A stretch of DNA of 64,000 nucleotides from Kitasatospora sp. NBC_01287 (GCF_026340565.1 NZ_JAPEPB010000002.1:186001-250000), one strand, 5' to 3'; shown: positions 8,911-17,707, counted from the stretch's first letter. The notes: a model not told the origin generated them from the sequence alone. Numbers and translations: made by a program.

Positions 8911-10122
8911 GTGAAGCACCGTCTGGTGAGTGCAGTTGAGGAAGCTCTGGGGTGGGAGGGCCCCGGGCTGCTCGGGAAGCAGTTTGCTCGGGGCGGCCTC
9001 GGCGACATCGAACTGGTGGGGCGGATGCTGACCCCCCAGGGGCTTCTCGACATGGTGATGCGCCGCAGCCTGGCGAACCCTCAGTTCCGCTGCTTCCGCG
9101 GCGGCGAGGAGCTGCACCCCAAGACCTACCTCAGTCCGCAGATCTCGCTCAGGGGCCAGAGCATTCCGATGGCGGACATGCGGCGGCTGGGCAGCCTCCT
9201 GCGCGAGGGCGCGACGATCGTCCTGGACCAGGCGAACGTCTTCGACCCGACGATGGAGGTGGCGTGTCGAGCCATGCAGTGGTGGTCCCGGGAGAACGTC
9301 CAGGTCAATATCTACCTAACCACCAACGACGCCGCAGGCTTCGACCTGCACTGGGATGACCACGATGTCCTGATCATCCAATTGGCCGGCGAGAAGGACT
9401 GGGAGGTGCGCGGAGCCTCACGCCAAGTTCCGCTGTACCGCGACGCCGACCGGAACAACACGCCCAGCGATGAGGTCGTCTGGGCCGGCACGATGAAGAC
9501 CGGCGACGTCATGCACATTCCGCGCGGCTACTGGCACCAGGCGTCCCGTGTCGGCCGCGGCCAAGGCCAGAGCATGCACATGACGCTCGGCTTCGCGAAG
9601 AGGACCGGAGTGAACTGGCTTTCCTGGATGGCTGATTGGTCCCGCGAGTCCGAACTCTTCCGTCGTGACCTCGACCGGTGGGGCACCCTCGAAGAACGAG
9701 AGGGCCAGCAGCGGGAACTTGCCGCTGCTGCCGCCCGCATCGTCGCCTCGCGGAGTCCAGAAGACTACCTGGCTGCCCGCGAACGGGAGGCCATCGCACC
9801 CCGGCACGTGCCGCTCCTGGAGGTCTTCGGGCCGTTGGAAGCCGCGGTGTGCATCACCGACTTCCCGCCCGCGATCGAGGAGAACGGCAAGACGGTCGAC
9901 GTTCGCGCGGCCGGGAAGAAGCTGACCTTCGCCGCCAAGGCCCTGCCTGCTCTGCGCGTGCTTCTCAGTGGGCAGCCCGTGAGGCTGGACGAGGCAGCAC
10001 GCCTCGTGGGCAACGAAGTTGAGGACGTGGCGAAGATCCTTACGGAGGAAGAACTGTGCGCGAGCCTCACCCCCGAGTTGTTCTCGGGCTACACCGGTCT
10101 CGTTACGAACGCCAGCTGCTGA
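8911..10122 (+). CDS. JmjC/cupin-type Fe(II)/2-oxoglutarate hydroxylase
   Basis: 403 residues. The cupin_4/JmjC core shows the iron facial triad H147-W-D149 (in DLHWDDHD) and H209 (in IPRGYWHQ), with the intervening VLIIQLAGEKDWEV strand typical of ROXA/JmjC enzymes. The C-terminal 100 residues (from about 300) look like the winged-helix-like tail seen in cupin_4 proteins. Family members hydroxylate protein or peptide side chains, often Arg, Asn or His. GTG start at 8911 with GAAGGAGAGGG upstream. It overlaps the aldo/keto reductase gene by 67 bases. Together with the small ORF at 8654 this suggests peptide hydroxylation, which is inference. Confidence 0.85.
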   Translation: MKHRLVSAVEEALGWEGPGLLGKQFARGGLGDIELVGRMLTPQGLLDMVMRRSLANPQFRCFRGGEELHPKTYLSPQISLRGQSIPMADMRRLGSLLREGATIVLDQANVFDPTMEVACRAMQWWSRENVQVNIYLTTNDAAGFDLHWDDHDVLIIQLAGEKDWEVRGASRQVPLYRDADRNNTPSDEVVWAGTMKTGDVMHIPRGYWHQASRVGRGQGQSMHMTLGFAKRTGVNWLSWMADWSRESELFRRDLDRWGTLEEREGQQRELAAAAARIVASRSPEDYLAAREREAIAPRHVPLLEVFGPLEAAVCITDFPPAIEENGKTVDVRAAGKKLTFAAKALPALRVLLSGQPVRLDEAARLVGNEVEDVAKILTEEELCASLTPELFSGYTGLVTNASC

Positions 10123-10913
10123 CGAGCGCCCTGGAACTGGGCATCACAGCGATCGATACGAGCTTCAACTACCGCGATTTCGGGGCGCACAGGAGGCTAA
10201 CGGAGATCGGCGGCGACCTCCTCCCGCACCTCACGTTGTCGACCAAGGTCGGATTCTTCCCGGGGACCGGCAGAGCAGAGCACTCTCTCGACCCCGGCCG
10301 ACTACGGCTCGCCCTGGAGCAGACGAATCGGGACCTTCGGCGAGTTCCGGACCTCGTCTTCCTGCACAACCCGGAACGCTCACTACGGGAAGCCCCGGAC
10401 GGCCGAGACATGCTGGCCCAGGCATGTGCCACCCTCGATGACGCCACGGCTCAGGGGTTGTGCAGATCTTGGGGCATCTCGTCCTGGGATCCGTCCTCGC
10501 TTCCCAATCTGATCGACCCGACGGCCCCGAAGCCGTCTGTCCTCATGGTCCGTGCTGGCCTGCTGGTCGGGATCAGGACGCTGGATACCGCCGACGACCT
10601 CGCCACCCGGTGGGGCTTGCCGGCCGATTCGATGTGGGGCATGAGCCCCTTTGGGGGCGACGCCACAGACCCCGTCTGGGAGAAGCTCGATCCTCGTGTC
10701 TTCCTCCGGAACCCTCGGAGTTCACTGTCCCGTCCGCAGGCAGCGTTCCGGGCCGCCTACCACCTCCCCCGCGTCGGCAGTGTGGCCGTCGGCTCGGACG
10801 ATTCCGATCATCTTCGGGAGCTGCTCGCCGCCCTGGACTGCCCGGTGGATGACCAGGTGGTGTCCGAGTATCGGGACCTCCTGCTCGGCCGGGCGAGCCG
10901 TCAACCGGCTTGA
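10056..10913 (+). CDS. Aldo/keto reductase family protein
   Basis: 285 residues with an AKR catalytic tetrad: D34 and Y39 (AIDTSFNY), K64 (LSTKVG) and H104 (FLHNPE). The GTG at 10056 is preceded by GGAGGAAG at 4-6 bases, so translation starts inside the end of the JmjC gene (67-base overlap) and is probably coupled to it. AKRs reduce carbonyls with NADPH; here a carbonyl made on a peptide or small molecule in the same pathway is plausible but not shown. Slightly shorter than the usual 300-330 residues. Its 3' end overlaps the convergent phosphotransferase gene by 13 bases. Confidence 0.8.
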   Translation: MREPHPRVVLGLHRSRYERQLLTSALELGITAIDTSFNYRDFGAHRRLTEIGGDLLPHLTLSTKVGFFPGTGRAEHSLDPGRLRLALEQTNRDLRRVPDLVFLHNPERSLREAPDGRDMLAQACATLDDATAQGLCRSWGISSWDPSSLPNLIDPTAPKPSVLMVRAGLLVGIRTLDTADDLATRWGLPADSMWGMSPFGGDATDPVWEKLDPRVFLRNPRSSLSRPQAAFRAAYHLPRVGSVAVGSDDSDHLRELLAALDCPVDDQVVSEYRDLLLGRASRQPA

Positions 10914-11755
10914 AGTTCCTCCACGATTCGGGCGGCCTCGCGCCGAGCCGGCTCTACCCGAGGATCCTCCGGATGGGCGTCAGGTCCGATGATCTTCGAG
11001 CAGACGAACAGCGTCATCAGCTTGCCGTCCCGACTCTCCAGCTCGTGGCGACGCTCTCGGCGTACACGGTCGGCCAGTGCCGGGACAGCGAGCGAACTGG
11101 CCCACAGAGAGGCCGAGTCCAGCCCTCGCGGTGCGTTCCCCCAGTCCTCCCAGTCGAACAAGCAGAAACGCGGGCCGGTGACGTTCGCCCAGTTCAGGTC
11201 CGCATGGGCAGGCACCCACTGCGTGACGGCGGTCTCGATTGCCCCGGGGAAGGCGGCGAGGATGGCCTCGGTGACGACGGCCTGGGTGATGGTCACGGTG
11301 TCCGGGGTGGCAACGCGCGTCGTGCGCTGCCCAGCCAGCGCATCCAGCGAGGAGTTCAGTGCTTGCCACCAGGAATCAGGAAGCTCAGGGTCGGCGGCAA
11401 CTACGCTGCTGCCGACCGGTTTTCCCGGTAGGAGGCTGGTCTCGTCGGCCCGCCACACCGCCGCGTGGGACTCATCCCACCAGGCCATTCCCGCGCACCA
11501 GATGGGCTTGGCGATTCCCGTCAACGCCTGCGCACATTCGGTGCCGTTCCAGCCCTGGCCGTCGATCCTGTCGAGTCGGCGCCGTTCGATCCGGACCCAC
11601 GTGTCGCGATGCGTCCGCGCCCCGACAGAGCGACGCTTCCGCACCACCGTTCCCCGCTCCAGGCGCGCCTGAAGAGCCTGCTCAACACGGTCAAGAACTT
11701 CGTCAACCGGCTCAACCCGCAAGTCGACAGAGGCGGAGGACATCGGGAGCGTCAT
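10901..11755 (-). CDS. Phosphotransferase (APH/choline kinase-like fold)
   Basis: 284 residues from the ATG at 11755 with GGGAGC upstream; the frame extends to 12022 but without family features. The C-terminal lobe carries the APH catalytic loop VPAHADLNWANVT (H184, D186, N191) and the metal-binding DWEDWG (D201), the same order as in aminoglycoside/homoserine/choline kinases. The N-lobe is divergent and I cannot see a clear ATP-binding lysine motif. Probably phosphorylates a small hydroxylated or amino substrate. Convergent with the JmjC/AKR pair, so it may protect against or act on the product of that locus, but that is speculation. Confidence 0.7.
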   Translation of the reverse strand: MTLPMSSASVDLRVEPVDEVLDRVEQALQARLERGTVVRKRRSVGARTHRDTWVRIERRRLDRIDGQGWNGTECAQALTGIAKPIWCAGMAWWDESHAAVWRADETSLLPGKPVGSSVVAADPELPDSWWQALNSSLDALAGQRTTRVATPDTVTITQAVVTEAILAAFPGAIETAVTQWVPAHADLNWANVTGPRFCLFDWEDWGNAPRGLDSASLWASSLAVPALADRVRRERRHELESRDGKLMTLFVCSKIIGPDAHPEDPRVEPARREAARIVEELQAG

Positions 11756-12139
11756 GCGAGCGACCGTAGCACTGGAGCCGGAGGTGACGCCGTCCGCGAA
11801 GGGGCCGTCCGCTGCAGCATCGAAGACCCGCCTGGAGGGCGAGCTGGAGACCGATCTCCTCCCGTGGGGCAAGGAGATCCGGTTCAGTCTCCACTCCGCT
11901 GCCGAGGGCGAAGGCACCTCTGAGGAGTCGTTGGTGATGGCCATGACAGCCAGCTGATCAGTCTGTCGAACAATGGTCCGAGTGTCATGGTGTGGGCCAG
12001 CAGAACGAGAGTTGACGGTCACTCAGAGGTTCTAGACTTGCGGGCTCCCCGGCCCCGCCTCACCCGCCGGTCCCAGGGGCTGGAGCCGCGGTCACGTGAG
12101 CTCCAGACGGTGATGCCCAACCATGTGGAGGTTGTTCCG

Positions 12140-12574
12140 ATGCCAGAGAAGGTCACCAAGGAGAAGGTGCTCGTCTACGTCGTGCGCGACGGGCGGCTGC
12201 TGGTGTTCCGGCACACCGATTACAGCTACGAGGAGGTCGGCATCCAGGTCCCGGCCGGCAGTATCCGCCCCGGGGAGGCCCCGGAGGCCGCCGCGCTGCG
12301 AGAGGCCCGGGAGGAGACCGGCCTGAACGACTTCAAGATCGTGCGCAAGCTCGGCGAGACCGAGTACGACATCAGCCCGTACCGCTTCGAGATCCAGCAC
12401 CGGCACGTCTTCCACCTGGAGCTCACCGAGCCCACCCCGGAGCGGTGGATGAGCCAGGAGGACCACGACGGCGAGCAGGAGCCCACCCGCTTCGAGTGCT
12501 TCTGGATTCCGCTGGAGGCCGCGCACATCCTCCAGTCCGGCCAGGGCGCCCTGCTGGGACGCCTGTCCGACTAA
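12140..12574 (+). CDS. NUDIX hydrolase
   Basis: 144 residues. The NUDIX box is complete: GSIRPGEAPEAAALREAREETGL (residues 37-59; shown in two parts GSIRPGEAPEAAAL and REAREETGL), matching GX5EX7REUXEEXGU. I chose the ATG at 12140, with GGAGG 9 bases upstream. It cleaves nucleoside-diphosphate-linked substrates in the family. First gene of a plus-strand run to 19911, 32 bases before the radical SAM gene. A TTGACG and a TAGACT spaced 15 bases apart near 12010-12037 may be its promoter. Its role in a peptide cluster is unclear; NUDIX proteins sometimes accompany such clusters. Confidence 0.82.
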   Translation: MPEKVTKEKVLVYVVRDGRLLVFRHTDYSYEEVGIQVPAGSIRPGEAPEAAALREAREETGLNDFKIVRKLGETEYDISPYRFEIQHRHVFHLELTEPTPERWMSQEDHDGEQEPTRFECFWIPLEAAHILQSGQGALLGRLSD

Positions 12575-12606
12575 CAGCCTGTTCACGGCAGCAAGGAAGG
12601 CAGCCG

Positions 12607-14484
12607 ATGCACCGCACCACCGAACAGCACCATCCGATCGACCAGCTCTACCGGAGCCTGGAGTCCGAGGACACCCGCACGGCGGTTTCGGTGATCGTCA
12701 AGCTGCGCGGGGAGACCTGTGACATCGACTGCCCCCACTGCTACGAGAAGCGCAAGGAGGTGCCCGGCGGAGCCCGGATCAGCCCCGACCAGATCGGACA
12801 GCTGGCCCGGCTCTTCCGGCACCGTCCCCTCGCCGTCGAGCTCCATGGTGGGGAGCCGCTGACCGCCGGCCGCGAGGTGATCGCCGAGATCCTGCGCGAA
12901 CTCGCCGCTCAGCCGCAGGTCGTGCGGGTGTCGATGCAGACCAACGGCGTCCAGCTCGACGGGCAGTGGCTCGACCTGTTCGACGAGCTCTGCCCCGGCC
13001 TTCAGATCGGCGTCTCCCTCGACGGCGACGCCCAGGGCAACTCCTGGCGCCTCGGCTACGACGGCGAGCCCGTTTACCCGCGCGTCGCGGCGGCCCTGGA
13101 GCTGCTGGCCGAGCGGGGCCGCAAGGTCGGCGTCATCACCACCGTGACCCCGGCCGTGCTGGGCCGGGCCGAGGAGGTCCTGGACCACCTCGCCGCGTTC
13201 GCGGCGGTCAACGCGGTCAGCTTCGTGCCCTGTTTCGACACCACCATCCGCCGCTCCACCGCGATCAGGGCCCGGCGCGTCCCGGCCAGCCGCCTGCTCC
13301 AGCAGGCCGCCCTCGCGGGCGACGAGGGCCCGGCGTGGGCGATCCACCCCGACGAGTACGCCGAGTTCGTGCTGGCCGCCACCGCCCACTGGATCAGCGC
13401 CGGACACTTCACCCGCCTCAAGCTGGAGCCGGCCGTCTCCGCGATCCGGCGCCTGCGCGGCTTAGGCAGCGGCTTCTGCCACTTTTCCGACCTCAAGTGC
13501 GACCACGTCTTCACCCTCTACCCCGATAACCGGTTCGGCAGCTGCGACGAACTGCCTTGGCCCCAGGCCCGCCTGACCCAGCTCGACGAGATCACCGGCC
13601 AGCACGAGCTGGCCAGCCTTCAGCAGGGCTCCCTCCTGCTGAACCAGGGCAAGTCACTGATGGCCAAGTGCGCGAGCTGCGACTACCGCAGCACCTGCGG
13701 CGGCGGCTGCATCGCCACCCGCTGGCGCCAGGACCCGGCTGCGGACGGCGACGCCTACTGCGACTACCGGATGCGCATGATCGACGGCATCGCCGCCCTC
13801 CTTGCCCAGCCCGCCCACGCCGAAGGCGCCTGGTGCCAGACCCTTCGCTGGCACCCCCGTACCCCGAACAGCATGCGCGATGTGAACGCCTTCACCACCC
13901 GCTGGGACAACCCCGCAGCCACCCGCGCCGAGGTCAGGCTGCACGCCAGCGAGCACGGCAACATCAACACCGTCGGCCTGCCCGGCGTCCACGAGGCCGA
14001 CGACCTCGACCCCGCCCACTCGAAGTGGTGCGAGGCGATCGAACCCCGGGTCTGGCCCCTGGTCGACGCCCTTACCACCGGCTGGGGCCTGATCACCTAC
14101 GACAGCTGCCAGGGCCACCCCTACAGCGGCCTGGACCTGACCCCCGCCGAACTGCGGGTCGGCCTTCTGTTGCGCGACCGCGAAGAGTACGCTCGCGCCG
14201 CCGCGGCCCTGTGCCGCGCGGCCACCGCCACCGTGCTGCCCGACGGCATCGAGGTCCGCGTCGCCCGCTCCGAGCTGACCTGCGAAAGCACCCACGCCAC
14301 CACCCCGGTCCTCGACCTCAGCCTCCACCCGGACCACCAGCAGGACTGGAACGCCTACTTCGCCCACCTGGACACCGCCGCCCGCGCTTTGGCCGACGCG
14401 CTGACCGCCGAGCACCCGATGGGCACCAGGTGCTCCTGCCCGCTACCGGCCCCGGCTGCCAAGGACCGGGCGGTGGCAGGGTGA
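12607..14484 (+). CDS. Radical SAM/SPASM peptide maturase-like enzyme with extra C-terminal domain
   Basis: 625 residues. The radical SAM cluster is C38-x3-C42-x2-C45 (ETCDIDCPHC), followed by ELHGGEPL (the GGE motif near 80). The SPASM region has Cys at 291, 298, 313, 355, 358, 364, 368 and 385 (CASCDYRSTCGGGC), enough for two auxiliary 4Fe-4S clusters. Residues about 440-610 form an added domain with WGLITYDSCQGHP near 493. ATG at 12607 has AAGGAAGG 6 bases upstream; the longer frame from 12445 lies over the NUDIX gene and was rejected. SPASM enzymes of this size modify ribosomal peptides by forming C-C, ether or thioether links. The likely substrate is the 43-residue peptide at 17466. Confidence 0.85.
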   Translation: MHRTTEQHHPIDQLYRSLESEDTRTAVSVIVKLRGETCDIDCPHCYEKRKEVPGGARISPDQIGQLARLFRHRPLAVELHGGEPLTAGREVIAEILRELAAQPQVVRVSMQTNGVQLDGQWLDLFDELCPGLQIGVSLDGDAQGNSWRLGYDGEPVYPRVAAALELLAERGRKVGVITTVTPAVLGRAEEVLDHLAAFAAVNAVSFVPCFDTTIRRSTAIRARRVPASRLLQQAALAGDEGPAWAIHPDEYAEFVLAATAHWISAGHFTRLKLEPAVSAIRRLRGLGSGFCHFSDLKCDHVFTLYPDNRFGSCDELPWPQARLTQLDEITGQHELASLQQGSLLLNQGKSLMAKCASCDYRSTCGGGCIATRWRQDPAADGDAYCDYRMRMIDGIAALLAQPAHAEGAWCQTLRWHPRTPNSMRDVNAFTTRWDNPAATRAEVRLHASEHGNINTVGLPGVHEADDLDPAHSKWCEAIEPRVWPLVDALTTGWGLITYDSCQGHPYSGLDLTPAELRVGLLLRDREEYARAAAALCRAATATVLPDGIEVRVARSELTCESTHATTPVLDLSLHPDHQQDWNAYFAHLDTAARALADALTAEHPMGTRCSCPLPAPAAKDRAVAG

Positions 14485-15113
14485 TGCCCGGCGACGAGGT
14501 GACCGTCCACCAACTGCTCGGACGGATCTCCTACTTCCACGCCCTGTTCATCGAACCCGCCCTCGCCGTGGCCCCGGCCGACACCAGCAGTCAGCCGTGC
14601 TGCAACCACCGCACCCCGCCGGGGGCCGTACGACCGGACGCGGACGGGCTGCTGGCCGGCACCGCGTGGGCGGTCCTCCACGAGATCGCCACCGCCCTCG
14701 GCGCCCACACCGGACAGTGCCCGTCGCACGGGCCGGACTGCTGTGCGACGTGCCGCGTCGCAGGCTCCGCCGCCGCCATCGCCGAAGCGTGGCTGGCCAC
14801 CGAACACCGCGCCTACCGGCGGCCCGAGCCCAACGGCCGCACCCGGCAGGCGTGCCGCGAGGCCGCCGCCACCCGTCTGACCCGCATCTTCGTCCACCAG
14901 CACCACGCACCCTGCCCCGCGGCCCAGGGGGGCGAGACGGCGGGCGCCTGGCTGCTGCCCGCCGCGGACGAGCTGCCGCTGACCGGCGAACTGCTCGCCC
15001 TGTGGCGCGACCCGCTGGCCGGTGGCGGCAGCCCGGTCGTCAGCTGGCTCAACCACTGCACCGACCTTGACGACATCCGCCGCGTCCTCGAAGCAAGGAG
15101 GCCCACCCCGTGA
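14484..15113 (+). CDS. Cys/His-rich protein of unknown function in RiPP-like cluster
   Basis: 209 residues. Starts at the ATG overlapping the radical SAM stop (TGATG) and ends overlapping the oxygenase start (GTGA), so it is firmly in the operon. It holds several Cys/His clusters: SQPCCNHRTPP near 40, CPSHGPDCCATC near 82-93 and FVHQHHAPCPA near 140, which suggest metal binding. No family recognised. A peptide-binding or iron-sulfur helper role would fit the position but is guesswork. Confidence 0.7.
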   Translation: MPGDEVTVHQLLGRISYFHALFIEPALAVAPADTSSQPCCNHRTPPGAVRPDADGLLAGTAWAVLHEIATALGAHTGQCPSHGPDCCATCRVAGSAAAIAEAWLATEHRAYRRPEPNGRTRQACREAAATRLTRIFVHQHHAPCPAAQGGETAGAWLLPAADELPLTGELLALWRDPLAGGGSPVVSWLNHCTDLDDIRRVLEARRPTP

Positions 15114-15841
15114 TCCACATAGCCGAGACCGTCGGCGTCGCCAGCATCGAGAACTTCCTCGCCCCCTCCGAGCGGCTCCACCTCGCCACCCTGATGCACG
15201 ACCTCCTGGCCGGCGATGACGCCACCTGCTTCGGCGACGAGCGCCAGACCTCCATCCACGAGATCCCCGGCCACAGCCACGAGCAGGCGATGGCCGTCTA
15301 CGAGCCCGCCGGACGCGTCGAGATCCCCGGCATCCCCGCCGCTGCGGAGAAGGTCCTCCAGGACGCCTTCGAGCGCGCCCGCCCGGCCCTGGCCCGGGTC
15401 ATGCCCTCCATCACCGTGTGCCGCCCGTGGACGTACGTCGAGTACGGGCCGGGCCAGCACATCACCAGCCACCTCGACGGCATCGCCCCTGACCCGTTCG
15501 CCTGGCCCCGCCAGATCGCCGGCATCAGCGTCGTCATCACCCAGGCCGACGCCGGAGGCGACTTCTACGTCGAGACCGCCTCCAGCGACCGGCTCTGGTA
15601 CCGCCAAGCCCCCGACGCGGCGGTGAATGGCTACATGGAGGGCATGTGGCTGGCCCACGACGGCGCGGACAACTCCGCGACCTGGTTCCAGCAGATGCCC
15701 CGCACCCGCTGGTCGGTCGATCCCGCTCCGGGCACCGCGCTGCTGTACGGCTCTCAGCTCGCCCACGGCACCCTCCCGGTCGCCGCCGGGCGGTGCGCGA
15801 AGTTCATCAGCTGGCTCGCCGCCGAGGACCCAAGGAGCTGA
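15110..15841 (+). CDS. 2-oxoglutarate/Fe(II) oxygenase (prolyl-4-hydroxylase-like)
   Basis: 243 residues with the double-stranded beta-helix ligands H121-x-D123 (ITSHLDG), distal H219 (SQLAHGTLPV) and the 2OG-binding basic residue R228. The GGDFYVE strand near 149 is typical of this fold. The GTG start overlaps the preceding stop. Family reaction: hydroxylation, or sometimes desaturation or halogenation, of an unactivated carbon using O2 and 2-oxoglutarate. It is one of two non-heme iron enzymes in the operon (the other is the HExxH protein at 17708), so the mature product may carry more than one oxidation besides the radical SAM link. Confidence 0.82.
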   Translation: MIHIAETVGVASIENFLAPSERLHLATLMHDLLAGDDATCFGDERQTSIHEIPGHSHEQAMAVYEPAGRVEIPGIPAAAEKVLQDAFERARPALARVMPSITVCRPWTYVEYGPGQHITSHLDGIAPDPFAWPRQIAGISVVITQADAGGDFYVETASSDRLWYRQAPDAAVNGYMEGMWLAHDGADNSATWFQQMPRTRWSVDPAPGTALLYGSQLAHGTLPVAAGRCAKFISWLAAEDPRS

Positions 15842-15846
15842 CACCC

Positions 15847-16479
15847 GTGCTCATGGCCCTGGAAGGACTACCCGGCGCCGGAAAGAGCACCCTGCGAGAC
15901 CGCCTCCTTGCCGACGCCGGAACCCAAGGCATCCCGCTCGACCACACCGGCCAGTTCTCCTGGCTCTCCCTCGCCGCCACCCGCACCCTGGTGCGGCTGC
16001 GGGCCGGAGCGCCGGCCGACGACCCCGAAGAAGCCGTCGAAGCGGCCTGCTGGGACCTCACCCTCCACGCCCGGTTCAACCTCACCCCCGCTCTCTCCCA
16101 GGGCCCGGTCCTCGCCGACCGGCTCAGTCTCTCCACGGCCTGTCTGCTCGCACTGGTCCACCAGCGCCCGGTCGCCGAGTACGTCAAGCGCCTCGCGGAG
16201 CAACAGCGGGCCCGCCCGGAGCTGACCGTCCTGCTGACCACCGACCCCGCGCTGTGCCAGGCCCGGCTCGCCGGCCGCGAGACCGCCCCGCGCTTCACCG
16301 ACCGCCCCGAGGCCACCACCCGCCTCGCCGACCTCTACCCGCAGGCCGCCACCGCCTGGACCCGCTGCACCGGCCTCGAGGTCTGGCAGCGGCCCTGCAC
16401 CACCAAGGCCGACCTCGACCAGCTGGCCGCCGACAGCCTCGCCCACCTGAACGGCTCCACCCGCCCATCCGCGACCTGA
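15847..16479 (+). CDS. P-loop nucleotide/small-molecule kinase (thymidylate kinase-like)
   Basis: 210 residues. Walker A GLPGAGKST at residues 7-15; a DR motif in LADRLSLST near 90, as in dTMP kinases; and a C-terminal lid-like region (AGRETAPRFTDRPEA near 145). GTG at 15847 with AAGGAG 9 bases upstream; an in-frame ATG lies two codons later. Five bases after the oxygenase stop. Such dTMP-kinase-like proteins recur in actinobacterial peptide clusters with unknown role. True thymidylate kinase function is unlikely given the context. Confidence 0.7.
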   Translation: MLMALEGLPGAGKSTLRDRLLADAGTQGIPLDHTGQFSWLSLAATRTLVRLRAGAPADDPEEAVEAACWDLTLHARFNLTPALSQGPVLADRLSLSTACLLALVHQRPVAEYVKRLAEQQRARPELTVLLTTDPALCQARLAGRETAPRFTDRPEATTRLADLYPQAATAWTRCTGLEVWQRPCTTKADLDQLAADSLAHLNGSTRPSAT

Positions 16480-16491
16480 GGAAGCGAGCTG

Positions 16492-17358
16492 ATGAACCTT
16501 CACCCCCTCCACCCCGCCGCCTGGGTCCTCGACCAGCTCAGCACGGACGGCTGGCAGGTGAGCGACCTGCTCGCGTTCACCCGCGCCAGCACCCTGGTCA
16601 CCGCCCACCGCCCCGGCCAGCAGCCCGTCGTGCTGAAGGCCGGCTTCGGCAGCAACCACGTCCTGGCCGAACTCCCCGCCGACCAGCGGCCCGCCGCCTA
16701 CGGCTTCTACTGGTACGCGCAGATGACCGACGCCGAACGGGCCCTGGCCCGGGAGGACTTCCGCCACGAGGCCGACCTCACCCGGGCCGCCGTCGGCGCC
16801 GACCACGTCGTCCCCCTGCTCGACCAGGGCCGCGGCGAGCGGTTCGACTGGTACACCATGCCGCTCTGCGACGGCGGGAACTTCCGCACCTTCATGGCCT
16901 CCTGCAAGGACACCGACGAGGGCCTGGACATCCTCGCCGACGTCGCCGACGGCCTGCTCACCCTGCACAAGCGCGGCATCGTCCACCGGGACGTCTACCA
17001 GGAAAACATCCTCATCCACCAGGGCCGCGGGCTAATCACCGACCTCGGCGCCGCCCGCCGCCTGGCCACCGAGCGCGGACCCGAGCACCGGAGCCCCGAG
17101 GTCCACTGGCCGCCCGAGTACATCACCGGCTACCACCAAGCCACCGCCGCCGCCGACGTGTTCAGCCTCGCCGTCCTGATCTACCGCTACCTGTGCGCGG
17201 ACATCCCCCGCCTCGGCGGCCACGCCAACCTCACCCTCATCCCCGCGGTGCTGCGGACCCTGGTCGTCGCCGCGCTCGCCGACCAGCCCGGCGACCGCCC
17301 CGGCATGAGCGACCTCGCTTCCGCACTCCGCGCCGCCGCCCGCACCACCCAGCACTGA
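16492..17358 (+). CDS. Ser/Thr protein kinase-like protein
   Basis: 288 residues, essentially a bare kinase domain without a membrane segment. Visible elements: VVLKAGFG with the ATP-binding K49, RHEADL with the helix C glutamate E93, the catalytic loop HRDVYQENILI (D167, N172), and DLGAARR in place of DFG (D184), so all catalytic residues are present. The glycine loop is weak. ATG at 16492 follows GAGGAAGCGAG. Soluble, so more like a modifying or regulatory kinase than a PknB-type receptor. It immediately precedes the candidate precursor gene. Peptide phosphorylation or control of the cluster are both possible. Confidence 0.78.
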   Translation: MNLHPLHPAAWVLDQLSTDGWQVSDLLAFTRASTLVTAHRPGQQPVVLKAGFGSNHVLAELPADQRPAAYGFYWYAQMTDAERALAREDFRHEADLTRAAVGADHVVPLLDQGRGERFDWYTMPLCDGGNFRTFMASCKDTDEGLDILADVADGLLTLHKRGIVHRDVYQENILIHQGRGLITDLGAARRLATERGPEHRSPEVHWPPEYITGYHQATAAADVFSLAVLIYRYLCADIPRLGGHANLTLIPAVLRTLVVAALADQPGDRPGMSDLASALRAAARTTQH

Positions 17359-17465
17359 CCGGGGAGGCCACCGTGCCCAGGGCGAGATCACCGCCCGGTG
17401 CCCGAGAACCGACGCGAAGGGCATCACGCACAACCATCCGGACCAACCAGAAGGGAACCACCGCC

Positions 17466-17597
17466 ATGGACCGCATCTCCGAGTTCCTGGACGCCGTCGA
17501 GGACCTGCGAGGCGAGGACGAGGACGTCCGCACCACCGCCCACACCTCCAGCGTCTCCGCCGAGGGCTGGCCGACCGCCGAGCCCGCCACCGCCTGA
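17466..17597 (+). CDS. Candidate RiPP precursor peptide (43 aa)
   Basis: ATG at 17466 with AAGGGAAC upstream. The peptide starts with an acidic amphipathic leader-like helix (MDRISEFLDAVEDLRGEDED) and ends with a Ser/Thr/Ala-rich segment holding a single Trp (SAEGWPTAEPATA). It lies between the kinase and the HExxH hydroxylase and is separated from the latter by a very strong hairpin. Helical acidic leader plus short core, plus attenuator, plus SPASM and hydroxylase genes is the layout expected of a RiPP precursor. The core boundaries and modifications are unknown; W35 and the Ser/Thr residues are candidates. Confidence 0.6.
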   Translation: MDRISEFLDAVEDLRGEDEDVRTTAHTSSVSAEGWPTAEPATA

Positions 17598-17639
17598 ACA
17601 CCCGTAACCGTCCGGCGCGCTGAACGCCGACGGTAACGA

Positions 17640-17678
17640 CCCGGGGCCGGACCCGACCGCGGCGGGCCCGGCCCCGGG
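17640..17678 (+). terminator. Strong hairpin after the candidate precursor gene
   Basis: CCCGGGGCCGG (17640-17650) is a perfect reverse complement of CCGGCCCCGGG (17668-17678); the stem extends a few pairs inward. A second weaker inverted repeat (CCGTCCGGCG with CGCCGACGG, near 17608-17632) lies just before it. Position between the small peptide gene and the next enzyme suggests attenuation, so that the peptide is expressed above the enzymes. Confidence 0.65.
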
Positions 17679-17707
17679 CCACCCCTCACCCGAACAGGAG
17701 CCCACAC

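Noticed and set aside
12445..12606. Extended N-terminus of the radical SAM protein
   Set aside because: It overlaps the NUDIX gene antiphase, is Pro/Arg-rich and lacks a ribosome site, while 12607 has an excellent one.
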